A DNA stretch of 39,248 nucleotides from JBHIAG01 sp046758465 (GTDB lineage Bacteria; Acidobacteriota; Terriglobia; Acidiferrales; 2-02-FULL-67-57), in assembly GCA_046758465.1 (NCBI GenBank), contig JBHIAG010000009.1, positions 1 through 39,248 on the forward strand, given 5' to 3'. Position numbers and translations under genes: made by a program. Within the stretch, counting starts at the first letter, position 1. Each line of letters starts with the position of its first letter. The notes beneath the pieces were generated by a model. The model did no database searches, had not been told where the DNA came from, and saw only the letters and a list, made by a program, of their open reading frames with translations. Below, in pieces: positions 1 to 8,473 of this stretch.

Positions 1-701
1 CCTGCGCGCTCGAGTTCATCCACACCTACTCGCTCATCCACGACGACCTGCCCGCCCTCGACAACGACGCGCTGCGCCGCGGCCGACCCACGTGCCACAA
101 AGCGTTTGGCGAGGCGGTCGCCATCCTGGCCGGCGATGCCCTGCTCACGCTTGCCTTTGAAACCCTGGCACGCATAGCGCGGCCCGCCGCCGAGCAAAAA
201 GTCCTGCTCATCGCCGAGCTGGCCGCCGCCGTCGGCACTGAGCGGGGAATGATTGGCGGGCAAATCGCCGACCTCGAAGCCGAGGGCCAAGCCGTCACCT
301 CCGAACAGGTCGAGGCCATCCATAGCGCCAAAACCGCGGCCCTCATCCGCGCTGCCGTGCGCGCGGGCGCGCACTACGCTGGCGCCAGCGCCGACCAGTT
401 GGAGCGGCTCTCGCGCTTTGGCCAGCACCTCGGCCTCGCCTTCCAGATCATTGACGATTTGCTCGACGTCCAAAGCTCGCCCGAGCACCTCGGCAAATCC
501 ACGCGCCCCGTCCCGAAGCTTCGGGATTCGGGGGACGCTGCGCGCCGCAAAGCCACCTATCCCGCCGTTGTGGGCCTGGAGCGCGCGCACACGCTGGCCC
601 GCGAACTCATCGAGCAAGCCACTGCCGAACTTGCCCCGCTCGGCCCCCGTGGCCAGACTCTTCAGGAGCTGGCCCACTACCTGCTCGCCCGCACGCAATA
701 A
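1..701 (+). CDS. ispA: Polyprenyl (farnesyl/geranylgeranyl) diphosphate synthase, 5' truncated by window edge
   Basis: This enzyme condenses isopentenyl diphosphate with allylic diphosphates in the cytosol to supply isoprenoids. The reading frame is open from base 3 and the N-terminus lies outside the window. The first Asp-rich motif is visible as HDDLPALDND and the second as FQIIDDLLD; the GMIGGQ-x-ADLEAE stretch between them is typical of the IspA class. Downstream of the second motif the usual LGK..GSDA..KATYP segment is interrupted by about nine extra residues (PVPKLRDSG). These are encoded by a TCCCGAAGCTTCGGGA palindrome, so a repeat has been accepted in frame in a surface loop. Chain length of the product cannot be told from what is visible. 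The family is certain; the exact symbol is inferred. Confidence 0.9.
   Translation, partial: CALEFIHTYSLIHDDLPALDNDALRRGRPTCHKAFGEAVAILAGDALLTLAFETLARIARPAAEQKVLLIAELAAAVGTERGMIGGQIADLEAEGQAVTSEQVEAIHSAKTAALIRAAVRAGAHYAGASADQLERLSRFGQHLGLAFQIIDDLLDVQSSPEHLGKSTRPVPKLRDSGDAARRKATYPAVVGLERAHTLARELIEQATAELAPLGPRGQTLQELAHYLLARTQ
511..526. repeat. In-frame palindrome, GAAGCTTC family, inside ispA
   Basis: TCCCGAAGCTTCGGGA is a perfect 16-base palindrome with no stop in any frame. Here it is read as PKLR. It is one of at least seven copies of this family that lie within coding sequences of the window. Confidence 0.85.
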
Positions 702-861
702 GCCACCTAGGATGGGCAGCCCCGCTCTGCACTGCGGGCGGGACGCCTAGCCTATGAGCAATCTACCCCAGCCGCAGGCAGGCGGAGGCAGGCCCCGCCA
801 CCGGCGGGGCAGGCTTGACACCCGCCCACGAAAAGGTTTCTCATAGGCCAGCTTCCAGGCA
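702..861. other. Intergenic, repeat-rich
   Basis: This 160-bp gap between the prenyl synthase and the ligase fusion holds GC-rich inverted repeats built on GCAGGCAGGC and CCCCGCC-n-GGCGGGG (about 770-815). No gene or clear promoter was seen. Confidence 0.5.
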
Positions 862-3618
862 ATGCAGAACCTTCTAGACCGCTTCCTGGCGAGTGAGGCA
901 CAGTTTTCCACCCGCTGCGCTGTCGTCGTCCAGAACGAGACGCGGCTCGAGGAGTTCACCTATGCCGACCTACGCCACCTCGCCGCCGCCGCCCGCGCTG
1001 CGCTGCACGTCCGCGGCATCGCGCCCGGCGACCGCTGCGCCCTGCTGGCCCCCAACCACGCCCGCTGGTGCGCCGCCTTCCTGGGCATCATCGGGCTCGG
1101 CGCCGTCGTCGTACCACTCGACACCACCCTGAACCCCGACCAACTCGCCACCCTGCTGTGCGACGCTGGCTGCCGCGCCCTCTTCACCTCCAAGGAGCAC
1201 TTGGCTGCCGGGCGCGCCGCCGCCGAATCCTGCCCCGACCTGGACCACATCCTTGTGCTGGAAGAGCTCGCCGCGCCGCCTGACCCGGCCGTCCTCTCCC
1301 CGTCTCCGGCTCGGCCGGATGACCTGGCTGCCATCCTCTATACCTCCGGCACCACCAGCGACCCGAAGGGGGTCATGCTGACCCACGCCAACCTGCTCGC
1401 CGAAATCGAGGCGGCTCTTCAGGTGGTCAAGCTGAACGCGGACGACGCCGTCCTCGGCGTCCTGCCGATGTTCCACGTGCTGGCGCTGATGGCCAACTTC
1501 TGGCTGCCCATGGCGGTTGGTGCCTGCGTGGTTTACCTGCAAAGCATCAGCTCGGCCGAAATCCTGCGTGCCATGCGCGAACGCCAGATCTCCGCCTTCT
1601 GCGTCGTCCCGCAGTTTTTCTACCTCATCCACCAGCGCCTCAGCGAGCAGGTACAAGCGGCCGGGCGGCTGCGGGGCTGGCTGTTCCGGCTCTTGTTGGT
1701 TGCCAACGGTTTCGCGCGCACCCTGGGGCTCAACTTCGGGCCGCTCGTGTTTCGCCGCGTGCACGCGCTCTTCGGCCCGCGCATGCGCCTGCTCATAACC
1801 GGCGGCTCGCGCTTCGACCCTGGCGTGGCCCGCGACCTGCACCGCCTGGGCTTCAATCTCCTCCACGCCTACGGCCTCACCGAAACCAGCGCCGCCGCCA
1901 CTTTCACCCCCATCAACGACAATCGCATCGGCTCAGTCGGCCAGCCGCTTCCCGGCATCGAGGTCAAAATCCTACCCGCCGAACTCCCCTTCGCCGATGA
2001 CACGAGAAGCGGCGAAATTGCCATCCGCGGGCCCATCGTCATGCTCGGCTACTACAACCGCCCCCAGGCAACCGCCGAGGTCGTCGAGGACGGCTGGCTG
2101 CGCACCGGCGACCTCGGCTATCTCGACCCCGCCGGCCACCTGTTCATCACCGGACGGAAAAAAGAAGTCATCGTGCTCAGCTCCGGCAAGAACATCTACC
2201 CCGAGGAGATCGAAGCCCACTACGCCCACTCGCCCTACATCAAGGAACTCTGCGTGGTGGGCCGGGCGAGTGCGGCGGGCGAGCCGCTCGCCCAGCGCCT
2301 CCACGCCGTGCTCGTGCCGAACTTCGACGCGCTGCGGGAGCGGAAGGTGGTCAATACCCGGGAGGTCCTTCGCTACGAGATCGAATCGCTCTCCCTCGCA
2401 CTCCCCAGCCACAAGCGCGTCTTGAGTTATGAGCTCTGGCCTCACGAGCTGCCGCGCACCACCACGCGCAAGTTGAAGCGCTTTGAGATTGAACAAGCCC
2501 TGGCTGCCCGCGCCCCGGAAAGCGGCGCCGCAGCCGCCGCCCGCGCCCTCACCCCGGAAGAACGCGCCTGGGCCGCTGAACCCCGCGTCGCCCGCGCCCT
2601 CACCCTCATCGCCCGCGCTGCCCCGCGCCCGGCCGGCGCACTCCCCCCGAACGCCAACCTCGAACTTGACCTGGGGCTGGACTCGATGCAACGCGTCGAA
2701 CTCTTCCTGACGCTGGAGCAAGAGTTCGGCGTGGAACTCGACCAGGAGGTCAGCCAGCGCATCTATACCGTGCACGAACTCGTCGAAGCCTTCCTCGCAC
2801 CCGCACCCCCGCCCTGCGGGGCCGAGCGGGCGGCCGCGCCCCCGCGGCCCGCCTGGGATACCCTGCTGGCGGCAGCACCCGCCGACGAGCCAGCTTTCTC
2901 TCACATTCTCAAACCCAAGCGGCTCCTGGCCGTCGCTATTTTCGCTCTCATGCGCATCATCTACGGCCTGGCACGCCTGTTGCTGCGCCTGCGGGTCGAG
3001 GGCCTGGAACACTTGCCCCGTCAATACGGACAGGGCCTGCCGCGCCACCAACCCTTCATCCTCTCGCCTAACCACCAGAGCTACCTCGACGCGTTTTTGC
3101 TGTGCAGCGCACTGCCCTTCGGAATATTTCGCCGGCTCTTCTTTTTGGGCGCCAGCGAGTACTACGAAACCCGCCTGATGCGCTGGCTCGCACGCTTGTG
3201 GAACATCATCCCGGTGGACCCGGACACGAACCTGGTGCGGGCGATGCAAGCCGGAGCCTTTGGCCTGCGCCACGGGAAGGTTCTGATCTTGTTCCCCGAG
3301 GGCGAGCGCTCGATTGACGGCGAGGTGAAGACATTCAAGAAGGGCGCCGCCATCTTGGCAACGCATCTGCAAGTAGGGATCATCCCGGTCGCCCTCGACG
3401 GCGTCCACGAGGTCTGGCCGCGCGGGCGTCGCCCGCAACGCCTGGCGCGGGTCCGCATCCGCATCGGGGCTCCCTTGCCGCCGCCTCCCCCAACCCCGCT
3501 CGGCGGGGAAGAGGCCGAGGGGACGTACGCCCGCCTCACCGCCGCCCTGCGCGACCGCGTCGTCAAAATGCTCGAAAGCTTGCGCCGCCTGCGAGCTGCC
3601 TCTAGAGGCTCTGCATGA
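862..3618 (+). CDS. Trifunctional fusion: acyl-CoA/ACP ligase (AMP-binding), acyl carrier domain, PlsC acyltransferase
   Basis: The 918-residue protein has three parts in order. Residues 1-550 are an AMP-dependent acyl ligase, with the P-loop YTSGTTSDPKG (160-170), YGLTETS (337-343), GWLRTGD (411-417) and the C-terminal catalytic lysine region TTTRKLK (533-539). Residues about 575-645 are an acyl carrier domain with LGLDSMQ, so Ser608 is the likely phosphopantetheine site. Residues about 690-890 are a 1-acylglycerol-phosphate acyltransferase with NHQSYLD (737-743) and FPEGERS (811-817). A membrane-facing hydrophobic stretch (688-709) precedes the last part. It probably activates a fatty acid, loads it on its own carrier and transfers it to a lysophospholipid. 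E. coli Aas joins the same two catalytic activities in the reverse order and without a carrier domain. A CCCCGC-n-GCGGGG palindrome is read in frame near the C-terminus. The exact substrate is inference. Confidence 0.88.
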   Translation: MQNLLDRFLASEAQFSTRCAVVVQNETRLEEFTYADLRHLAAAARAALHVRGIAPGDRCALLAPNHARWCAAFLGIIGLGAVVVPLDTTLNPDQLATLLCDAGCRALFTSKEHLAAGRAAAESCPDLDHILVLEELAAPPDPAVLSPSPARPDDLAAILYTSGTTSDPKGVMLTHANLLAEIEAALQVVKLNADDAVLGVLPMFHVLALMANFWLPMAVGACVVYLQSISSAEILRAMRERQISAFCVVPQFFYLIHQRLSEQVQAAGRLRGWLFRLLLVANGFARTLGLNFGPLVFRRVHALFGPRMRLLITGGSRFDPGVARDLHRLGFNLLHAYGLTETSAAATFTPINDNRIGSVGQPLPGIEVKILPAELPFADDTRSGEIAIRGPIVMLGYYNRPQATAEVVEDGWLRTGDLGYLDPAGHLFITGRKKEVIVLSSGKNIYPEEIEAHYAHSPYIKELCVVGRASAAGEPLAQRLHAVLVPNFDALRERKVVNTREVLRYEIESLSLALPSHKRVLSYELWPHELPRTTTRKLKRFEIEQALAARAPESGAAAAARALTPEERAWAAEPRVARALTLIARAAPRPAGALPPNANLELDLGLDSMQRVELFLTLEQEFGVELDQEVSQRIYTVHELVEAFLAPAPPPCGAERAAAPPRPAWDTLLAAAPADEPAFSHILKPKRLLAVAIFALMRIIYGLARLLLRLRVEGLEHLPRQYGQGLPRHQPFILSPNHQSYLDAFLLCSALPFGIFRRLFFLGASEYYETRLMRWLARLWNIIPVDPDTNLVRAMQAGAFGLRHGKVLILFPEGERSIDGEVKTFKKGAAILATHLQVGIIPVALDGVHEVWPRGRRPQRLARVRIRIGAPLPPPPPTPLGGEEAEGTYARLTAALRDRVVKMLESLRRLRAASRGSA
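3494..3508. repeat. In-frame palindrome, CCCGCnnnGCGGG family
   Basis: CCCCGCTCGGCGGGG lies in the last tenth of the ligase fusion and is read as part of TPLGGEE. It lies in a low-complexity stretch after the acyltransferase core. Confidence 0.6.
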
Positions 3619-3705
3619 GTCGCGCTTGTCTTGGGTAGGGCAAGGCCTTGCGCCTTGCCGCTCTTGCCTTGCCCTCGTAGACGCGAAGATGAAAACGACA
3701 GGGCC

Positions 3706-3767
3706 GGTAGCGGCGAGGAATGCGTTTGGTCCCGCTCTGCGGGACCGCATTCCTCGTCGGCTTTTTG
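3706..3767. terminator. Nested hairpin followed by T-run downstream of the ligase fusion; also a repeat element
   Basis: The outer arms are GAGGAATGC and GCATTCCTC; the inner arms are GGTCCCGC and GCGGGACC around a TCT loop (3716-3754). A CTTTTTG tract follows at 3761. The shape fits an intrinsic terminator for the gene ending at 3618. However, the flanks GGTAGCGGCGAGGAAT and TCCTCGTCGGC recur at 7426-7486, so this is also a member of an interspersed family. The rest of the 260-bp gap holds another inverted repeat (GGGCAAGG and CCTTGCCC) and no gene. Confidence 0.55.
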
Positions 3768-3879
3768 GGGACAAACCGACGACGAAGCCTCCGCCTTCAT
3801 CGCCGCTACCTGTACCCTCACCCTGCCCTAGGCTAACCGCTCTCGACACCGTGCCGCTCCCACCGTATGCTGTGCGCGA

Positions 3880-4641
3880 ATGCAGCGGACTCGGTTGGAC
3901 AAATTGGTGGTAGAGCGCGGGCTGGCGCCGACGCGGAAAAAAGCACAGGCGCTGATCCTGGCCGGGCAGATTCACGTCAATGGCGGCCGGGCTGAGAAAG
4001 CCGGAACGCTGGTTCCGGCCACCGCCGCGGTTGAACTGGTCGGCACCCGGCCGCGTTACGTGGGTCGCGGCGGACTGAAGCTCGAAGGCGCGCTCGAAGA
4101 TTTCAGCCTCGCTCCCAGCGGCAAAGTCTGCCTCGACATCGGTGCCTCCACCGGCGGCTTCACTGACTGCCTGCTCCAACACGGCGCACGCAAAGTTTTC
4201 GCCGTGGACGTCGGCCGTGGCCAGCTCGACTGGCGGCTGCGGCGCAACCCGCGCGTCACCTTGCTTGAAGGCAAAAACGCGCGCTACCTCAAACCCGACG
4301 AGCTCGGCGAGCCGGTGGATTTCATCACGATTGACGTCGCCTTCATCTCCGTGGAAAAAATCCTCCCCGCCGCCGTCGCCTGCGCCCATACGGGCACCGG
4401 CGCTGACTTGCTGATTCTCGTCAAGCCGCAGTTCGAGCTGGCGCGGCGCCAGGTGGGCAAAGGCGGCATCGTGCGCGATCCGGCCCTGCAGCAGCAGGCG
4501 GTGGAAAAGATTGCCCGGGCGGCCCGCCAACTTGGGCTTGAGGTTTGCGGCGTGCGCGAAAGCCGCCTGCGCGGCGCCCCGAAGCTTCGGGGCAACCGCG
4601 AGTTTTTTCTCCTCGCCCACCTCGCAAAGGAAAAAACTTAG
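3880..4641 (+). CDS. tlyA: TlyA-family 2'-O-ribose rRNA methyltransferase / hemolysin-like
   Basis: The 253-residue protein has an N-terminal S4 RNA-binding domain (about 1-60, LDKLVVERGLAPTRKKAQAL) followed by an FtsJ/RrmJ-type Rossmann methyltransferase. The S-adenosylmethionine loop is DIGASTGGFTDCLL (about 87-100) and an acidic motif follows at VDVGRGQLDW. Known TlyA proteins methylate cytidines of 16S and 23S rRNA and affect capreomycin sensitivity; some relatives are called hemolysins. The length is near the family norm (about 240-270). Close to the C-terminus, where relatives read roughly GPKGNxEFL, this protein reads GAPKLRGNREFFLLAH. The APKLRG portion is encoded by an 18-base palindrome. 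It is followed by nadK about 300 bp downstream. Confidence 0.9.
   Translation: MQRTRLDKLVVERGLAPTRKKAQALILAGQIHVNGGRAEKAGTLVPATAAVELVGTRPRYVGRGGLKLEGALEDFSLAPSGKVCLDIGASTGGFTDCLLQHGARKVFAVDVGRGQLDWRLRRNPRVTLLEGKNARYLKPDELGEPVDFITIDVAFISVEKILPAAVACAHTGTGADLLILVKPQFELARRQVGKGGIVRDPALQQQAVEKIARAARQLGLEVCGVRESRLRGAPKLRGNREFFLLAHLAKEKT
4576..4593. repeat. In-frame palindrome, GAAGCTTC family, inside tlyA
   Basis: GCCCCGAAGCTTCGGGGC is a perfect 18-base palindrome read as APKLRG near the TlyA C-terminus. Confidence 0.85.
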
Positions 4642-4944
4642 CTTTCGGTGGCACCGGCCTCTGGCCGGTGCGTTTTAGCTTCCCAGTGGCAGAAGCCACT
4701 GGGCTGAACCCGGGGGGAGTTCTTTCACCAGTTCAGCCTACGGGCTTCGGCCCGTGGGTAACTTCTTCGGTGAGACGCCCTCAGCGGCTAAAGCCGGAGG
4801 TGAAAAGGCAAGGTATAACGTCAGGGCTTCCCGCAATCCCGAAGCTTCGGGACGGGGCTTCGAAAAGCCCTGACCCGCCAAAGCACAGAGAGTCCGCGCT
4901 AGGTTGAGAAAAAACCGGGGCACGCCTCGAAGGTCTGCGCTAAA
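4642..4944. repeat. 300-bp cluster of at least four palindromic repeat families
   Basis: This gap holds only repeats. There is a GGTGGCACC hairpin (4647-4670, stem CACCGGCC/GGCCGGTG, followed by CGTTTTA, so it could terminate tlyA). The CCCAGTGGC..GCCACTGGGCTGAAC element lies at 4682-4709, and its mirror-orientation partner GTTCAGCC..GGCCCGTGGG at 4731-4758. A GGCTAAAGCC-type element lies near 4783-4795. A large hairpin, GTCAGGGCTT at 4820 pairing with AAGCCCTGAC near 4874, encloses a TCCCGAAGCTTCGGGA palindrome (4837-4852). No coding potential was seen. Confidence 0.75.
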
Positions 4945-5823
4945 ATGCGGCCTGCCGCTATGCCCATCCGCGCGGTTGGTATCATCTCGAAGCCCAAGCC
5001 CGAGGACATCTGCCCGCTCGTGCCGGGCCTGCTCGACTGGTTGGCCCACCGCAAGCTGCGCGCGCTCTTCGACCAGGAAACCGCCCGGTGCCTGGGCCGC
5101 TCGGATGGGCACCCGCGCGAGGAAATCCCCAGGCAGGTGGACTTGCTGGTGGTGCTGGGCGGCGACGGCACGCTGCTGGCGGCGGCCCGGCTCGTGGACG
5201 AGCACAAGGCTCCCATCCTGGGTGTGAACCTGGGCGCCCTCGGCTTCCTGACCGAAATCACCCTAGACGAACTGTACCCGGTGCTCGAAGACGTCCTGGC
5301 CGGCCGCCACCACACCAGCCGCCGGCGCATGCTGGAAGCGGAAGTCCGCCGCGGGGAGACGGCCGTGGCCAGCTATCGGGCGCTGAACGACGCGGTGCTG
5401 CACAAGGCGGCGCTGGCGCGCATGATTGACTACGCGGTCGCGATTGACGGTGCCTTCGTTTCGCTGTTTCGCGCCGACGGCCTCATCATCTCCACGCCCA
5501 CCGGTTCAACCGCCTACTCGCTGGCCGCGGGTGGCCCCGTCGTCTTCCCTTCGCTCGACGCCTTCCTGATTACGCCCATTTGCCCGCACATGCTCTCCAA
5601 CCGGCCACTCGTCATTCCCGACACTGCCGAGATTCAAGTGCAACTCAAGTCGGCTGCCGAATCCGTCTACCTCACTGTGGACGGCCAGGTAGGAATGAAG
5701 TTGCGCGACGGCGACCAAGTGGCGGTGCGCAAGTCCAACCGCTTCATCGAGCTCGTTACCTCACCCGAGCGGAACTATTTCGAACTCCTGCGCAACAAGC
5801 TCCGCTGGGGCGAGCACCACTAA
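4945..5823 (+). CDS. nadK: NAD kinase
   Basis: This cytosolic enzyme phosphorylates NAD to NADP. The signature GGDGT (72-76) is preceded by VDLLVVL. The C-terminal nucleotide-binding motif reads STPTGSTAYSLAAGGP, and the protein closes with TSPERNYFELLRNKLRW, typical of the family. At 292 residues the length is normal. The first ATG (4945) has a weak AAGG about ten bases upstream. An ATG at 4960 gives MPIRAVGIISKPK, which matches the usual NadK N-terminus better, so the true start may be there. It lies about 300 bp after tlyA, separated by repeats, and is followed by a convergent permease gene. Confidence 0.93.
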   Translation: MRPAAMPIRAVGIISKPKPEDICPLVPGLLDWLAHRKLRALFDQETARCLGRSDGHPREEIPRQVDLLVVLGGDGTLLAAARLVDEHKAPILGVNLGALGFLTEITLDELYPVLEDVLAGRHHTSRRRMLEAEVRRGETAVASYRALNDAVLHKAALARMIDYAVAIDGAFVSLFRADGLIISTPTGSTAYSLAAGGPVVFPSLDAFLITPICPHMLSNRPLVIPDTAEIQVQLKSAAESVYLTVDGQVGMKLRDGDQVAVRKSNRFIELVTSPERNYFELLRNKLRWGEHH

Positions 5824-5995
5824 GCCGTTATCCGGGAGCTTGGTCAGGACACGGCTTCTCGGAGCCCCGTCCTGAAGCTTCGCGATTTGCGGGGAGCCGT
5901 GCCATTAAGGACCAAAAAAAGAACACGGCTTTAGCCGCTGAGGTGCTTTTTTGTGGGCTCTTCGAAAATATCCTCTCGGCGGACGAAGCCTGCCG
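5824..5995. other. Convergent intergenic gap with degenerate palindromes
   Basis: The gap between nadK and the converging permease gene contains a decayed GAAGCTTC element (GTCCTGAAGCTTCGCG near 5870) and an ACGGCTTTAGCCGCTGAGG element near 5934. A T-run (GCTTTTTTGTG) follows. It may act as a weak bidirectional terminator. No gene was seen. Confidence 0.45.
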
Positions 5996-7306
5996 CTAGC
6001 CGGGGCTGGAAGCCCGCCGACGTGCCCAGAGCCAGGTGGCGGCGGCGAGCAGAATCGTAATCCCCAGAATGATGAACTCGGCGCGCCCCATCCGCAACAA
6101 CAACACCAGACAAAACGCGATGCCCAAGAAAGAGAACACCCCTGCCGCCGGCAGCCGAAATGCCGGGGCTTCCCGCCAGCGCCGCCGAAAGATCAGCAGG
6201 GCGGCGCAGGTCGAAGCATAGACCAGCAGGCGCGCCACCGCCGACAGCCCCGCGTTCCACCGGAACCCACCTACCTCCTGGAATGCCCCTACCACTGCCA
6301 GCGCCCACGACAGCCCTGCGTAGGCGAGGATGGAAACGTGCGGCGTACGAAAGCGCGGATGGACAGCACCGAAAAATCGTGGAAAGTCGCCGCGTTCGGC
6401 GAGCGCATAGGTGAGCCGCGGTGTATTCAGCATCGTCCCGCTGAGCTGCCCGTACATTGAAATCAAAGCTCCCACGGCCAGCAGAAGTCCGCCGGCGCGG
6501 CCGAGAAACTCGCTAGCCGCCGTAGCGAGCGGCCGGTCGGTGAGGGCGTCCAGCGTCACCGTGCCCACCACCACCGTCTGGATGAGAGTGTAAAGAACCG
6601 CCGCCAGTCCCAGGGCGGCCAGAACCGCGAAGGGCGAATCGCGCGTGGGATGCTTGAGTTCTCCCGCCGGGATCAGCGCCGCCTCAAACCCGCCGTAGGC
6701 GTACACGAGCAGGAGAATCGCCTCCGTCCAATTCCCAACGCCGGCCGAGACGCTGACCTGGAAGTGTTCTCCGCGGAGAAAGAACAAGCCCACCACGACG
6801 AACACACCCAACGGGAGCAACTTCGCCACCGCAAGCATGTCGCTGACGTGGGCGCCCTGGCGGACGCCGCGGTAGTTGATGACGGTCAGAAAGCCGAACA
6901 TCAACGTGAGTAGCACCAGGCGCACCTTGAGCCCACTCGCCGGGCTCCACAACTCCGCCAGATAGGAGACGAAGAGGTTGGCGTTGGCCGCCGCCGCCGT
7001 GATCCGCACCAGCCAAGTAATCCAACCCACTTGCAGCCCGACGAACTGGCCGAAAGCTTCCCGCGCATAGAGATAAGGTCCACCGGCTTCCCGAAAGCGC
7101 GAGGCCACCTCCGCAAAGCAGGCCGCAATCACCAACATGCCCGCCGCAGCCAGCACATAGGCCAGCGGACTCACCCCGCCAAGCAACCGCGCAATGATGG
7201 TGGGCAGGCCGAAGATGCCGCTGGCGATAATCATGTTGAGCACCAGCGCGGTCAGGTCCCAGCGCCCCAGCGCGCGGATCAGTGCGGGTCGCCTCGTCAC
7301 CGGCAT
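5996..7306 (-). CDS. APC-superfamily amino acid permease
   Basis: This is a 436-residue, very hydrophobic integral membrane protein with about 12 predicted transmembrane segments. The first helix carries the SGIFGLP motif (29-35) that defines amino acid-polyamine-organocation carriers, and a GGPYLYAREAFG stretch follows the second helix as in the family. It probably imports an amino acid by proton or sodium symport; the substrate cannot be told. It stands alone on the minus strand, with no partner genes. The ATG at 7306 opens directly on the usual short cytoplasmic lead (RRPALIRALGRWDL). Confidence 0.85.
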   Translation of the reverse strand: MPVTRRPALIRALGRWDLTALVLNMIIASGIFGLPTIIARLLGGVSPLAYVLAAAGMLVIAACFAEVASRFREAGGPYLYAREAFGQFVGLQVGWITWLVRITAAAANANLFVSYLAELWSPASGLKVRLVLLTLMFGFLTVINYRGVRQGAHVSDMLAVAKLLPLGVFVVVGLFFLRGEHFQVSVSAGVGNWTEAILLLVYAYGGFEAALIPAGELKHPTRDSPFAVLAALGLAAVLYTLIQTVVVGTVTLDALTDRPLATAASEFLGRAGGLLLAVGALISMYGQLSGTMLNTPRLTYALAERGDFPRFFGAVHPRFRTPHVSILAYAGLSWALAVVGAFQEVGGFRWNAGLSAVARLLVYASTCAALLIFRRRWREAPAFRLPAAGVFSFLGIAFCLVLLLRMGRAEFIILGITILLAAATWLWARRRASSPG

Positions 7307-7593
7307 CGCTTCTCCTCAGCCCAAGGCGGGATAGACTAACGCACGAGGCGGCGCGGGGGGTGGGATTTTTCCCAGGGCTTCAAGCTAGGTTTAGGTGGCA
7401 CCGGCCTCTGGCCGGTGTGCTGGCTGGTAGCGGCGAGGAATCCCCCCGAACCTTCGGGGTGCTCGCAGCCCGGATTCCTCACCGGCCTGCCCGTCCGCAG
7501 GCGGGTCTTTTCTGGCTCTAGGGGGCCAGCTCGGCCGCGCCCACAGGCAAATCAGCGTGCAGCACGTCCTGCCGGGAGGCGAAACGCTGCGAG
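7307..7593. repeat. 287-bp gap holding two interspersed repeats
   Basis: At 7394-7417 there is a second exact copy of the 24-base GGTGGCACC hairpin seen at 4647. At 7426-7486 a nested inverted repeat starts GGTAGCGGCGAGGAAT and ends ATTCCTCACCGGC. It encloses CCCCGAACCTTCGGGG (7444-7459) and is related to 3706-3767. It lies between two minus-strand genes. No coding sequence was seen. Confidence 0.7.
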
Positions 7594-8271
7594 CTAGATA
7601 CCGATGAAGTTTTGCAGTTGTTCCAGGTCGGCCGCCGCCAGGCGCGTGAAGCACACCCGGGTGCACCCTTCCGAGTCCCCCTGCACCACCTCGCCCACCG
7701 CCCGGATGGTAGCGGCCGGCGCGGGCAAACCGATTTCCATCTCCACCGTGTCGCCCGCCGCCAGCGCCTCGCGCGCTGCGAACAGGATACCCCTGCGGCT
7801 GATGTTGACGCTTGTCCCGCGCCCCGATTTCGACCCCGCCTTGAAGCGCACCGGCGCTCGCACCGGCACACGCTGGTAGTTGCGCCGCTCCCACAGCAGC
7901 GACCCGTGCGTCGCGTGCAGTAACCTTATCACTTTATTCCGGTCGAGTGGCCGGGTCAGGAAGAAGGTCACCCCGGCGCGGAAGGCGTCGCTGAGCTGGA
8001 TCGAGCTGTCCGGATTCGTAATGAAGATGACCGGCGTTTTCTTGTTTGACGGCGACTTCCGGATCTCGCGCACAAGCTCCAGGCTGCGCTGCTCCGGCAG
8101 CTCCCCATCCACGATGACCCCGTCGAACTTCCTTTTCTTGATCAGCTCCGCTGCCCGGGCGCCCTCGTCCAGGGCTTCCACCTCGACTCCTAAGCCCCCC
8201 AGCACAGTTGCGACGAGCCGCCGCTCACTCGCATCGTGCGCGACGATCAGGACACTTACGTTGCCCTCCAC
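7594..8271 (-). CDS. Receiver-like domain fused to PilZ (c-di-GMP-binding) domain
   Basis: With a GTG start at 8271 the protein has 225 residues. GGGAGG (8278-8283) lies five to six bases upstream, which decides this start; a longer upstream ATG would put repeat-derived sequence at the N-terminus. Residues 1-125 look like a CheY-type receiver (VSVLIVAHDASERRLV, then GVIVDGEL with Asp55 as the phosphorylation candidate). The usual acidic pair is HD, and the conserved Lys before Pro is Arg (TRPLD), so phosphoryl control may be altered. Residues about 125-220 are a PilZ domain with RNYQR (RxxxR, 130-134) and NISRRG (NxSxxG, 156-161), the two c-di-GMP-contacting motifs. It is likely a cytosolic c-di-GMP effector; the partner is unknown. 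Confidence 0.82.
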   Translation of the reverse strand: MEGNVSVLIVAHDASERRLVATVLGGLGVEVEALDEGARAAELIKKRKFDGVIVDGELPEQRSLELVREIRKSPSNKKTPVIFITNPDSSIQLSDAFRAGVTFFLTRPLDRNKVIRLLHATHGSLLWERRNYQRVPVRAPVRFKAGSKSGRGTSVNISRRGILFAAREALAAGDTVEMEIGLPAPAATIRAVGEVVQGDSEGCTRVCFTRLAAADLEQLQNFIGI

Positions 8272-8286
8272 GAGGACCTCCCTCGC

Positions 8287-8341
8287 AAGCCTGCCGGCAG
8301 CAGGCAGGCCCGTCTGAGCCCGCCTGCGGACGGGCAGGCAA
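8287..8341. repeat. GCAGGCAGGC-type palindromic repeat
   Basis: Two overlapping GC-rich inverted repeats (GCCTGCCGGCAGCAGGCAGGC-like and CCCGCCTGCGGACGGGC) lie just upstream of the receiver-PilZ start. Similar sequence recurs near 15020-15240 and 38871-38928. The rest of 8342-8473 has no feature I can support. Confidence 0.6.
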
Positions 8342-8473
8342 GTGGCGGCGCGCTTCAGCGAAGAACGTTGCTCGTGGTGGCCCCGTGCCAACCGCTTTGT
8401 CTCGCGTGCCGTGCTCGTATCAGCGGCGGCGAGAGTGGCCACTTCATGCGGAGCCCGTAGAGTGGGAACGGGG

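Noticed and set aside
1972..4620. An 882-codon open frame on the minus strand across the ligase fusion and tlyA
   Set aside because: It lies fully antisense to two clearly identified genes; long antisense frames are expected at this GC, and its product shows no motif.
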